Shown: one piece after another, positions 22,766-33,888 of the stretch | How positions within the stretch are numbered: the first letter of the stretch is position 1 | Layout of the letters: each line of letters starts with the position of its first letter | Notes under the pieces: generated by a model | Seen by the model: the letters and a program-made list of their open reading frames with translations, nothing else | Database searches by the model: none | What the model was told of the DNA's origin: nothing | Program-made: the position numbers and the translations under genes | From: Adiantum capillus-veneris | Lineage: Eukaryota; Streptophyta; Polypodiopsida; Polypodiales; Pteridaceae | Reading direction: 5' to 3' | DNA length: 64,000 bases | NCBI GenBank assembly: GCA_014529385.2 | Contig: CM043963.1 | Location: 98,283,912 to 98,347,911, forward strand

Positions 22766-23910
22766 AGCAAGAGAAACTTCAATGACAACTTCTCATATCG
22801 GGAATGATGGCCCAGACGGCGGCCAATGAGCAAAAGGTAAAAGAGTTGGAGGAGCAATTGGCAGCGACAAGAGCAGAATTAGAGACTCAAAAACAGATTA
22901 GCAAGACACTGCTGAAAGAAAAAGAAGACCTAATTTCTCAATAGCAAATCAGAACAGACGCAGCCCAAGTGCAACAGCGACTGCTTTCTAGTCAAGACCT
23001 GCCTGATGTGCTTGAAACTTCACATGAAGGAGAACAAGGAAAGGGATCGGCCGAGGCACACCTAGATATTAGAGATGAGCTCACTAAAAGCATCAAGGAC
23101 ATGCCAGAGGGACCAACAAAAGATTACATGATATATGAAAAGAAGATAATGGAGTCAGTGGCCCTGGCGTTCTTACAGCCTGAAGAGCAGGTGGAGGGGT
23201 TTGGCCATGAATATTTACCATTTCCCTTGATATGCCACGAAGCAATCCTATGGAAGGAGAAGATGCGGCCGACCCTGCCACGAAACAAAGACGGGAATTA
23301 TGAAGGTGTAGCACTGACGGCTGAAGAAGCACAGGTACTCGTCGACGATCACCCAAAGTGGAGGCAGAAGTGGTTGGACAAGCGGCCACAGGATCTAACC
23401 AACTACCACAACGCTCCTCAACACATTCAGATAGATCCTACTTTCTACCAAGTCCATAGAAGACGTACGTGGAAGGACTTTGCCACATGGAAAGGCTCAA
23501 GGCAGCAAAGGCTAAACTACCCAGTCTTGACGGCGCAGCATCTTCCTACAGTAGCCTATGTAGTCAACACCCTGAATTCGACAATCACCATGCTATGGGA
23601 TGTCCCCGATGTGGCCTGTCAGATGCTAGTAAAGATAGCCCAGATGATCATCACCTGCATCCAGGTGTTCAAAGACACTGAAGGTGACGATCATCCGTGG
23701 AATTTGTTCTTGGAAGGGCATCGAGGGATCTGCTGGAATCTCCAAGATTCTCCACCACAACATATTCTGATGGCAATGTACTCAAGGCTAATGTACTTGC
23801 CTTCACATTACTTGCAGACGTTTGAAGAGGCCTTCGTCACACAGGTTTCTTTGAAATTGACTCAAGGATCTTCCATCCTATGGCGAAGGACCTCAAGGCA
23901 CGATACGTAG
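22766..23910 (+). pseudogene. Accessory post-integrase reading frame, C-terminal part (element B)
   Basis: After a frameshift near 22770-22800 the coiled coil continues (KVKELEEQLAATRAELETQ), is cut by TAG 22942, and leads into a globular 313-codon frame (22969-23910). That part contains EKKIMESVALAFLQPEEQVE, QVLVDDHPKWRQKWLDKRPQ and WKDFATWKGSRQQRLNYPVL. No known domain is recognised. It stops about 150 bases before the 3' polypurine tract, so the whole accessory protein would have been about 1080 residues. It lies where Athila-type elements carry their third ORF. Confidence 0.55.
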
Positions 23911-24063
23911 CATACCAGCACACTTTAAGTGAAAATCCTTCCAGACAGCATCAAGAAGCCCTGGAAGCTGTCCTTCGAACACGGAGTTTCTCAACAACAC
24001 TTGCTTCCTTGGAGCCCCATCAACGACCAAAGCTCTGAACATGCATGAGGTTGTGCAAGGATA

Positions 24064-24076
24064 AGGAAGGGGGGAG
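24064..24076 (+). other. 3' polypurine tract of element B
   Basis: AGGAAGGGGGGAG directly abuts the 3' LTR TG at 24077, as expected for the plus-strand primer in LTR retrotransposons. Confidence 0.85.
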
Positions 24077-24983
24077 TGTTTGGCGGACGAAGCGACAAAG
24101 CTGCGGTTTCCAAAGATAGAATCTACATTTTCTCGGAAATCTTGACCTTTTGTAAAAGAGCTTCCCTGAGCCGAGAACTTGTAAAAGAATTTATGATTAT
24201 TTTTCTAGGAGCAAATGTATATAAGAGAGCTAGTTAGAAGTTTAGGAGCTTTTGGCCGAACAAGCCATTTGTAAAGACCTAAACCATAAAGGTCAATTTT
24301 GTAAGTTTGAACATTATCTTTTTTATGAGAAACTGAGAAGACAGGTACGTTTGAGAACTTCTTCTTGCTACAACTTGTAATCTTCGCTATTGCGGCTACG
24401 GGAATCCGAATTCAGATTCGTTTATTGCATTGTGTTCCTCTTACTTTGCTCTTCCATTCAAGTGTAATAATTCAAGATTTGGTGTAAGTGTTCAACTACG
24501 AGTTTGTGGCCTTAAATCTCTGTTTTGAATGTTTATATGCGTATTTTATGTTGTTTTGATCCTAGGAGAGGCTTCAGGGACCCTAAAACGACCCTTTAGG
24601 ATCACCTATTCACTGTTTTTGCTGACTTTGGGACGAACGACCGTGATCTTTGTACCTTTCCAGAATGTTGTGATGACAGTGAAAGAATATGTTCCTGATA
24701 GTCCCCTGTAGCTTCCCTTCAAGTTTCGTGCGATTTCGACATGATTTGCATGGTAAACGGGCGTGATGACTGTAGAGCTGTGTAGAAGGACATAGGCAGA
24801 TTGCTTGGCTTTTGTGCATATGATTTGCTTGCAGAGTTGGTAGTTGCATCTCATTGAGTTCACTTCATTAGGATTGACACCCTAGTGAGTTTCCATGCCT
24901 CATCCTAGTCGCTTCCCTTGTATTGATATTTTATGTTGATGCATGAGACCTATGCTATGGACGTCTGTCGCGGCGACCCTGCA
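24077..24983 (+). repeat. 3' LTR of element B
   Basis: Begins TGTTTGGCGGACGAAG and ends CGACCCTGCA. It is colinear with 6493-7398. Its palindrome copy has decayed to CGACCGTGATCT (24638-24649). TATATAA lies at 24218-24224. Confidence 0.92.
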
Positions 24984-25020
24984 ATGCTCGAACGCACATA
25001 CACACTCTCTCTCTCTCTCA

Positions 25021-25024
<4 letters not shown>

Positions 25025-25112
<88 letters not shown>
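25025..25112. repeat. (CA)n microsatellite
   Basis: About 88 bases of nearly pure CA, preceded by a short (CT)n and CGCG patch, and followed by a GAAGAA-rich stretch. The predicted His/Thr or Cys/Val repeat proteins across it are artefacts. Confidence 0.97.
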
Positions 25113-25114
<2 letters not shown>

Positions 25115-25387
25115 GAGATGAAGAAGAAGAAGATGGAGATGGAGCAAGAGCACTCTTCAATTGCACAAATGAAAGAATATGTGATTTTACGTTTAGGTGA
25201 CTTTTATATGAGCCCGCCCCATGCACACTTGGGCGCCCATACTTAGCCTTGAATTAACCCTTGAATGTTCCTGTTAGAGTGCGGCTCTCATCGGCGATCA
25301 CTCTTATCCTTTTTCCATTGGACTGACAAGCCCGGCCCATGACTCAAAACAATGTAAAGTTCGCGGATGTACCAAAGCCTATTTGCC

Positions 25388-25792
25388 AAGGTCAGCACCA
25401 AGCGATAGGTGGCGTTGGGCAGTCCCCAAGCCTCATATTTGCCTGGTGTTGACTTCATTGCCGCCTGTCATGTCTTCTTCACCAAGGTCAACACCAAGCG
25501 ATAGGTGGCGTTGGGCACTCCCCAAGCCTCCTATTCACCTAGTATTGACTCTACTGCCTCTTGTAATGTCTTTAACCCCAAGGTCAACACCAAGAGATAG
25601 GTGGCATTGAGCAGTTCCCAAGCCTCCTATTCGCGCAGTATTGACTCCTCTGCATGAATTGTAATCACCTCACCAAAATGGTCTCCATCGTCTGTTACAC
25701 CAAGGTTAACACCAAGCGATAGGTGGCGTTGGGTAGTCCCCAAGTCTCCTATTTGCCTAGTGTTGACTCACTGTCTGATTTGTTGGTTAACA
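25388..25792 (-). repeat. 96-bp tandem repeat inside a probable minus-strand LTR
   Basis: Four copies of a unit starting AAGGTCAACACCAAG begin at 25388, 25484, 25580 and 25702; the first three are spaced exactly 96 bases and the last 122. Each contains GATAGGTGGCGTTGGG and CCCCAAGCCTCCTATT. The array ends at an LTR-like edge: on the minus strand a purine tract (25793-25806, AGGAAGGGGGGCA) is followed by TGTTAACC. The far LTR edge was not found; it may lie near 24985. Confidence 0.7.
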
Positions 25793-26054
25793 TGCCCCCC
25801 TTCCTGATGTAGATTCCGTCCTCAGAATCTATTGTGTTGAAGCTCGTTCTCAAGGTGGAAGAGCATTTGAAGTGAATGTCCTTAGCTTCTTTGGTCACTG
25901 CAAAATCAAACAAAATTGGCACAGTAATTGCATTCTTATATACAATTAAAAAGCATATGTAGTTGTAGGCAGTCAAATTGATTGGTAACAGAATTTTAAT
26001 CCAATTGTTAGGAGTTCTACCAAACATCGAGCGAACTTGTCCGAGCAAGCTCAA
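25793..26054 (-). pseudogene. Retroelement polyprotein C-terminus ending in a purine tract
   Basis: The minus-strand frame reads SSTLRTSFNTIDSEDGIYIR and then KGGML, where KGG is encoded by the purine tract itself. Polyproteins of many plant LTR elements end this way just before the 3' LTR. About 85 residues are visible, upstream of which the similarity fades. No catalytic domain is present, so the element family is unknown. Confidence 0.4.
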
Positions 26055-26378
26055 AACCGAGCAAAGTTATTAAGTGAGTTGCTTAAGTATATGTATACTT
26101 CTTCTCTCTAGAGAGAGAAATCAGAGTGAGAGAGAGAGATTTCTCGAAACTCATATAGAGGCAGATATGAGGAAGGCCATAATTTATTTTCGGTAAAATT
26201 TAATCTCTTTTGAGCTTCTATGTGCTCAAGAGAAGGTGGTATGGAAATCTTGCTAGGTAGATAAGGGAAAGGGTTGCATCATATTGATAACGCAATGTTT
26301 TGCAGACGATGGGGACTTCTCCAAACCAAGAGTTGTCATGCCTATCCATTGGGAAGAACGCTGAGAAGATGCTTAGAT

Positions 26379-26379
<1 letters not shown>

Positions 26380-26428
<49 letters not shown>
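26380..26428. repeat. Compound (CT)n(CA)n microsatellite
   Basis: About 23 bases of CT followed by 26 of CA, at the left edge of the first 300-bp duplicate. Confidence 0.95.
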
Positions 26429-26433
<5 letters not shown>

Positions 26434-26994
26434 AAAAAAAAGAAAAAGAGAAACAATATCACTATCATTCGGACAATAAGTAATCTATTTTCAATAAATA
26501 CAAAACGTCTTTACAACAAAATGTCAAGGCTAGAGAATCTTCAAGAAAAAGTCTGTACAATCTAAGAGACCAAAGCTGACTAGGTCTACTTCGATACTTC
26601 CCTAATCTTTCTTCTCTTTCTGTGAACTTGCGGATTCTCCTACTTAAGTCTTAGCCCTCATAAAAACCACGTAAATACATGAAAACAACCAGACTACTTT
26701 GTAGGATCTCTCTCACTCTCTCTAAAACAGTAAAAAAAAGAGGAACAATATCACTATCACGGGGATAATAAGGCATATGTTTTTAGCAGATACAAAACGT
26801 CTTTACAACAAAATGTCGAGCCTAGAGAATCTCCAAGAAAAATTCTTGCAGTCTAAGAAACCAAAGCTGACTAGGTTTACTTCAATCTTTCCCTATTCTT
26901 TCTTCTCTTTTTGTTCAGCTTGTGCATTCTCCCACTTAAGTCTTAGCCCTCATGAAATCCACGTGAATACATGAAAACAACCAGACTGCTTCCA

Positions 26995-27005
<11 letters not shown>
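26429..27005. repeat. Tandem duplication of a ~300-bp unit bounded by CT tracts
   Basis: Two diverged copies (about 26429-26715 and 26728-27005) share ACAATATCACTATCA, ACAAAACGTCTTTACAACAA, CCAAAGCTGACTAGGT and CACTTAAGTCTTAGCCCTCAT in the same order. Each copy is followed by a CT-rich tract. No coding capacity is evident. Confidence 0.85.

Positions 27006-27041
<36 letters not shown>
26998..27041. repeat. (CT)n microsatellite
   Basis: About 44 bases of CT. Confidence 0.95.
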
Positions 27042-27044
<3 letters not shown>

Positions 27045-27450
27045 AAGACTCTCTGAAAGAATTCGTGCCAGTGTGAACTCATTCACTGAGTTTTTTTTAG
27101 AGAGAGCTCTTTGAGTTTTCACAGTTCTCTAGGCCACGATAATCAATGTAACACTTGTGATGGAAAAAGAAACGGTGCAACTAGTTGGCAACGAGTTGCA
27201 CCCTTCCTACTCCTAGGCATTGGGAATGGTAGATCACAACAAGCAAAGTGACACTTGTGATGTACTTTTTTTAGGCTCTCATAAAATTTAAGTCCTATAT
27301 CTAATTAATTACACAATTTCTCATAGTCCTCACAAGAATGTAGCACGGCTAGTTATAGGTTACGCACAAATTGGAAACCATTGAAGCCACTTCTTGGGGA
27401 AAGTGTGCCTCAGCTTAGAACTGAGCCTGTTGAAAAATCAAAACATTGTG

Positions 27451-27730
27451 TTGACTGGAGGGAAAGAAAAATTAGAGTTAAATCGAAAAGAATGGTGGTT
27501 ATTTTGAAAAATTTCCTCTTTGGATCTACCATATAGGGGATTTTGTATATTTGTAAAGTTGATATTCTTGACTCAGAATCCTGAATGCTGATTGTGTTGA
27601 CTGGAGGTAAAGAAGGATTAGAGTTAAATTAAAAAGAATGGCGGTTATTTTGAAAAATTTCCTCTTTGGATCTACCGTATAGGGGATTTTGTATATTTGT
27701 GAAATTGATTTTCTCGACTCAAAATCACTA
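27451..27730. repeat. Tandem duplication of a ~146-bp unit
   Basis: Copies start at 27451 and 27597 with TTGACTGGAGG and share AATTTCCTCTTTGGATCTAC and ATAGGGGATTTTGTATATTT. They differ by scattered substitutions. No gene is recognised in 27042-27820. Confidence 0.85.
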
Positions 27731-27821
27731 CTGGTTCATTCTAAATTATATTGATTTCTACGGTAGATTCCTCTTGGATCCAACCCTTCCAACCTTACCC
27801 TTTGTGTTACACTCCCAAAAT

Positions 27822-27897
27822 TCAGGACTAGGATTTGATCTCCTACCCCTAAGAGTATATAGTCACGACCTCACTATCTAACCACATCAGCTAACGC
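27822..27897 (-). repeat. tRNA-derived SINE-like segment 1
   Basis: On the minus strand TAGCTGATGTGGTTAGA resembles a Pol III A box and GGAGATCAAATCC a B box, about 35 bases apart as in tRNAs. No full cloverleaf or CCA is seen. It is a candidate SINE head, not a tRNA gene. Confidence 0.45.
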
Positions 27898-28035
27898 ATC
27901 GAGCTGTGTTCCATAGCGAACCATAAACTTTAAAGAAACTTCTCTGCCAGCAAATTCGTGTGTGCGTGTGCGCGCGTGCGCCATCTTCCACAGCATTGCG
28001 CGGTTTGCCTCGGCTGTAGCGCGTGAAGTGTCCAT

Positions 28036-28038
<3 letters not shown>

Positions 28039-28126
<88 letters not shown>
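28039..28126. repeat. (GA)n microsatellite
   Basis: About 88 bases of GA with one C interruption at 28079, preceded by an alternating GTGTGCGTGTGCGCGCG stretch. Confidence 0.97.
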
Positions 28127-28127
<1 letters not shown>

Positions 28128-28255
28128 CTTTGAGAGTACTGCACAAGGCTAAATACAAAAAAGTGTGTCTCTGATAGTTTGAACGTCGGCTACGGTGTCA
28201 AAAGACCACTCCACATCTTCATCAACTGATGGTGTTCTATTTCACAGAGTTCTAA

Positions 28256-28725
28256 TGGCAGCCCAAATCAAAGGAAAGCGCTACGTATACTCCCGCTGCA
28301 GAAGTTGAGCAGAAGGCACAGAAGGGCGTCAAGGCAATTAAAAAACCGGTTGGAAGAAGCCTGCTTACAAAGAATTAGAAGCCTGCTGCTGATGCTAAGG
28401 AAGGCAGTGACAAGAAGAAGAAGAAGAAGGCTAGGAGCACCGAGGCCTACAAGATTTACATCTTCAAAGTTCTCAAGCAGGTGCGTCCCGACAAAGGTAT
28501 CTCTTCTAAGGCCATGGGCATCATGAATTCCTTCATCAATGACTTTTTTTAGAAGATTGCGCAAGAGGCAGCCCGCCATGCTCGCTACAAGAAGAAGCCC
28601 ACCATCACCAGCAGGGAGATTCAAACTGTAGTGGGGCTTCTCTTACCTATTGAGCTTGCAAAGCATGCAGTCTCTGAAGGTACCAAGGCTTCTATGTACC
28701 ACACCTGTCAGACCAGGAAGGTCAA
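28256..28725 (+). pseudogene. Histone H2B pseudogene
   Basis: The histone fold of plant H2B is clear: [35 protein letters not shown], then TAG (28550-28552) where family members have Glu, [40 protein letters not shown] and SEGTKA. The Lys-rich N-terminal tail ([17 protein letters not shown]) is preceded by another TAG and is poorly preserved. After SEGTKA the normal short C-terminus is replaced by unrelated sequence running into a (GA)n tract. H2B packs DNA in nucleosomes; this copy cannot encode it. H2B genes usually lack introns, so a retrocopy cannot be told from a decayed duplicate. Confidence 0.93.
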
Positions 28726-28754
28726 ATGCAAAACTAGTTTCTATGAGTTGCCCT

Positions 28755-29311
<557 letters not shown>

Positions 29312-29413
29312 GAGAGAGAGAAGAGCACTTTCAAGAAAGCTTCGTTGTAGAGAGGGTAGAGTCTGACAATGAGCATATGGAGCGGGTGGACAACAAGTAG
29401 CAAAAAGAGCACC

Positions 29414-29535
29414 GTCTGCAAAGAAGGGACAACATGCAAAATAAAATTATGCACTCCTCATGTTGTTGCATCGTTTGCAAAGAAGGGACAACAAGCAAAA
29501 GAAAAATATTGTACTCCTCATGTTGTTGGCATCAT
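29414..29535. repeat. 59-bp tandem duplication
   Basis: Two copies starting at 29414 and 29473 share TGCAAAGAAGGGACAACA and CTCCTCATGTTGTTG. No gene is recognised. Confidence 0.75.
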
Positions 29536-30897
29536 CTGCAGGTGCAATAACATTGGTAGTTTTGGAAGAGAACGAGTAGCGAATAGAAGGTAGTGAGAGG
29601 AAACACTAAAGGTCAACATGATTATGCCATTGTGGTTTTTATTACACATATACCCATCGATTGGCTTGAGTAACTCACTTAACGACAAAGAGAGGCGTCG
29701 AGTCTCCGATGTTGTGGAGGTGAAGAGGTTGCCAGGTAAACAAGGGCATCAAAGGAGCATCAAAGTGAGAAAACCCCTCTACATTAACTAATACCAAGCC
29801 AACTCCCTTGCTTGATATTCCTACACCTTTCCACCCCATATCCAAGTGGAGTCGGGACCCAAAATGCATCACTCCTTGATCTTTCTTAGTAAAAGAGTCG
29901 ACTATGCTCCATTCCATAAGCAGGAGGAGAAGGGGGATGGATTGCCTTTTGTGAACATGTAGTTGTGGAAGACGAACACCATCTTTACCCTTCATGTCGA
30001 CAATTCCTCCATGATCTTCATCACCTCATTCGCCCTTGCCCATAAAATCCTCCTTAATAAGGGTCTCCTCTTTTGTAGCTCGCCCTGAAAACTAAAAAAG
30101 AGGACTGTGAAAGAGTCCGCAGTCCTCTGGAATTTATTAGAAAGAGTCCGTGTCAGTGCCAACTCACTCATAGATATTTTTTAAGGGCTTTGTTTATATT
30201 TTGCCACTAGTCAAAATGAAGACGGCTGACCTTCTTGCCTCAACTTGTGTGCCTTTAACAAGATTAAATGAATATGGACCCTCATATTTTCCATTCTTAT
30301 CCAACACCATTGTGTTGGAGTTGTTGGTTGTATAATGAGTAAAACCTATTGAGCCCTTGGAGGGGGGTACCCTCTAGGGTAAGTGCTCATATAGATGCGT
30401 AGTGGGATTTCACTTTGTTCAGATTATGCAAAACATAGCACAACTACTAGGGGTGGGACAACTCCACAAGGTAGTGGAGAGGCTCCAACATGATTACACA
30501 ATGGACATGTCAAAAGAAATCCGTAGGAGCAGAGAGAAGTTGTTGCATACATTGTGGCAATCTTATAAGAGTCTCACAAGAAGGGAGGGGAAGATGCTGA
30601 AGCCCTCTGTGCATGGCAGATAATCCTACAATCGAAAAGGTAGAGATATTGACGATGGTGAATCTATCGATCGAATTACCATGATTGCTCCCACATCTAG
30701 CTCTTTGAACCTCTTGATCGCATGCACTGCATGTGCGTTGGTGATACTGCTGAAGGAGAGTCTCTTCGTTCACTTTTGTAGTATATCAAAATCTTCATGT
30801 GGTACGAAAAATAAATGTGGCGCTCTTCCATTCCTTCAACCTGGGCTTATGATGTATACGTGCACTAACAGATGGAATGATGTGGCAGTCACCTTAC
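29536..30897. other. Intergenic stretch, no supported gene
   Basis: Short frames at 29675-29995 (minus, 106 codons, with KKDQGVMHFGSRLHLDMGWK) and 30402-30623 (plus, 73 codons, with HKVVERLQHDYTMDMSKEIR) have plain composition but no recognisable domain and no neighbouring coding signal. They may be transposon debris. No RNA gene is seen. Confidence 0.35.
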
Positions 30898-31289
<392 letters not shown>

Positions 31290-31291
31290 AC

Positions 31292-31302
31292 TGGTATTAG
31301 AG
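31292..31302 (+). other. Primer-binding site of element C
   Basis: TGGTATTAGAG two bases after the LTR end; it matches the common plant copia primer TGGTATCAGAG except for one C-to-T change. Confidence 0.75.
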
Positions 31303-32508
31303 TTAGGTGCTCTCTCGAGGCGGGCATAGCTTGCGAGCCAGTAGGCGGTGAAGACGGAGGCATCAGAAGAGGGGGCCATAAGCGCAGGGCATTTCTCACA
31401 ACGTTGTTGACACACTTAACGTTGCAGGCAGGTGTGGTGTTGCTGGTGCTACAAGGCAACCTGAGGTAGCGGTAGCAACTGCCGTTGGCAAGGAAAACTT
31501 GACACAAGTAAACAGGTCGCCAAGGGAAGCCGCAGGCAATAGGCCGCCAAAGTAAGGAGGGTGCATGAGACAAGGTAGTCAGTACCGAGCACAAGCAGCA
31601 AATTGGGCAAAAGGAGATTGATCAAGGTCGACTACAACAAGCTACACAGAAGCACACATCAACGTCGTCGTCGTCTGTTGGGCCATCTCTACACAGAGAA
31701 TTTGAATTGTTTTTTATTTGAGTTCACACTTTAAAGAAGCAGCCATCATTTTTTGAGCCTTGCTCCTTAAAGCGTCTTCACACCTCGGTACTTGATTTGC
31801 AGAACATAAGGTCGAAGCTCGAAAGATTTAAGAGAGCATTTGAGCAGCTCTCGAGTTGCAAAACTTCATGAAGTTTTTCGAAGCCTTCGTACATACTACA
31901 TATTACAAAACGCCGTCTACTGTGTTAGTATCCAATAGCAACATAGCAACGGTGGAGGCAATTCCAAAGCATTTCAAAATGCTATCACCAAAGGACTTGC
32001 ACATGGTGGAAGAGTTGCTAGAAGAGGCATCAAGAGGTACTCACTTCAAGCAATTTGTGAAGGTTGTGGGGACTCTTGCGGCTATGTTGGTATTATGCCT
32101 ACGCATATTGGTATGTATGCAAACTTTCATTGTTCAAGAATTATGAGACATCGATGCTCGCAACAACCAAGACGGATTTCCTTTGAGATGAATTTACATC
32201 GACATGTTTGGTTTTTCGAAACCGATTATCATCATCATTATTTGTTTTGTCCTATTTTATGTCAGTTTTCCTACAGTTAGTTGTTAGGACAATCTTGTAC
32301 GGGTTATAGACACTGCCATAAATAAAATGGTAAGACCACCCTTTGTTGTTTGGTCGAGTTCTGGTATGTCTCACTCTGATGGTTGTTTGAGGGAAGTACA
32401 CACACACACACCTATGCTATAGTCAAGGGGGGGGACTTCTATTCATGGTTTCAGGTGAATGAACTCTGCCATGGTATGTCTCGAGTCCATTGTTAGTAGT
32501 TTGGGCTT

Positions 32509-32510
<2 letters not shown>

Positions 32511-32544
<34 letters not shown>
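32511..32544 (+). repeat. Run of 34 G at the 3' primer position of element C
   Basis: An uninterrupted G homopolymer, two bases before the 3' LTR begins at 32546. It occupies the place of the polypurine tract and could form G-quadruplex structure. Homopolymer length is error-prone in some sequencing methods. Confidence 0.9.
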
Positions 32545-32545
<1 letters not shown>

Positions 32546-32546
<1 letters not shown>

Positions 32547-32742
32547 GTTGGGTATACAAGCCCAATTGTGGGAATATCCAGTGTCCAGTGTCAAGCCCGC
32601 GGGAACCTCGCCTATAGCATGCAATTCATTTTCAGTTACAAGTCCAGTTTGCATGGCACTCTTTTAGCTTTATATACAATGTAAGGTTTTACAATCTAAA
32701 TATAGAATAGCGTGTTCTTTTTTAGTTGCTTCTCTACTGTGT

Positions 32743-32812
<70 letters not shown>

Positions 32813-32881
32813 GCTGCACGTCCAAGCACGCCATGGCAAACCTCTGGCATCATCCTCCATAGCCCACCCAAGGCCTCAACA
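32546..32881 (+). repeat. 3' LTR of element C
   Basis: 336 bases; its (CT)n tract (32747-32808) is 62 bases against 111 in the 5' copy, which explains most of the length difference. Confidence 0.93.
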
Positions 32882-33250
32882 CTTACATTAGGATAGTTTA
32901 TTTTAAATTAATCAAAGCATGATTGAGAGAGAGAGAGCGGGGGAGAGAGACTCAAATGTTTAAATGTTATAATTATAAGAACAAGCACAAGAGAGCTAAA
33001 AAATGTAACCAACATCGTGAAATTTTGCATCATCTCATTATTACGTTCTATTTTGGCTGTATAGGAAACAATCACTTTATCTATGTGTCCTTAGATTTGT
33101 GAGGTTCTTTGCAGAAGTGTATATGCCTTTTGTCTACTATTGCATCTATTCAAAAGGAGTTTGACTACAACTAAGTGTTCAACTTTCAATGAAATTTATA
33201 AAAGACTTGAAATTTAATGATTTCTTTAATGCTTTCACACTATTCTTTTC

Positions 33251-33370
33251 AAGTGTGTGGAGGACATTTTCATTTTCCTCTTGGTTTGACAAGTGTGTGG
33301 AGGACATTTTCATTTTCCTCTTGGTTTGACAAGTGTGTGGAGGACATTTTCATTTTCCTCTTGGTTTGAC
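33251..33370. repeat. 40-bp tandem repeat, three perfect copies
   Basis: The unit beginning AAGTGTGTGGAGGACATTTT and ending CTTGGTTTGAC occurs three times without change (33251, 33291, 33331), then a partial AAGTGT. There are no spacers, so it is a minisatellite. Confidence 0.97.
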
Positions 33371-33680
33371 AAGTGTCATGATTGTAAGTTGAAACATCTT
33401 TTTTGGGAGCTAGAAAAAATAAAGCCAACGACCAAAAATGATTTATCTCCAATTTCAATAAGATAAAATTTAGAAGATTGCAAATACACATTGTTCATTA
33501 TTAACTCCAACCTACAAGTAAACTCTACCAACTCCAACCTACCAATAAACTCTACCAAACTACTTCTTCAATAAATTCCCTAAACTAAGCATTTCTTGAA
33601 AATATTGAAAAAATAAACAAGTCTCTCTCCCTACAACCACTTGCCATATGATTATGTATTGAGAAACCCCTCTCTCATTC

Positions 33681-33683
<3 letters not shown>

Positions 33684-33732
<49 letters not shown>

Positions 33733-33734
33733 CG

Positions 33735-33807
<73 letters not shown>
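33684..33807. repeat. Compound (GA)n(GC)n(CA)n microsatellite
   Basis: About 44 bases GA, then alternating GCGCGCGCGCG, then about 65 bases of CA. Confidence 0.97.
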
Positions 33808-33810
<3 letters not shown>

Positions 33811-33888
33811 TCTAAGCATTTACCATGGTCTGACTATCTATGACCATGAGCTATGCTTCGGAGGAGGGAGCATACCCCTGGATAATCA

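Larger units (their letters stand above)
6493..24983 (+). mobile_element. Large Athila/Tat-like Ty3/gypsy retrotransposon (element B)
   Basis: Two direct repeats (6493-7398 and 24077-24983), each starting TGT and ending TGCA, enclose a 16.7-kb internal region. A tRNA-Asp-type primer site follows the 5' LTR and a purine tract precedes the 3' LTR. Coding order is gag, protease, RT, RNase H, integrase, then an extra protease-like segment and a long accessory reading frame. The tRNA-Asp primer, the post-integrase ORF and the large size are known features of the Athila/Tat group. I counted about 11 differences in the first 240 LTR bases (roughly 4-5%). The flanks TGGAT and ATGCT do not match, so no target duplication is visible. 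All frames are broken. Confidence 0.88.

Noticed and set aside
20672-23910. Envelope-like gene of element B
   Set aside because: Position fits, but there is no signal peptide or membrane segment; the sequence is charged, coiled-coil and proline-rich.
24900-25226. Cys/Val, His/Thr, Arg/Glu and Ser/Leu repeat proteins predicted at many microsatellites
   Set aside because: They are translations of (CA)n or (GA)n tracts in all frames and have no independent coding evidence.
28305-28526. Arg-rich plus-strand frame over the H2B copy
   Set aside because: It is an out-of-frame shadow of the Lys-rich H2B tail and histone fold.
29675-29995. Possible small minus-strand gene
   Set aside because: Open for 106 codons but with no domain, no neighbours and no clear codon signal.
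33251-33370. Possible CRISPR-like array
   Set aside because: Units are contiguous with no spacers, and the context is a plant genome; it is a minisatellite.
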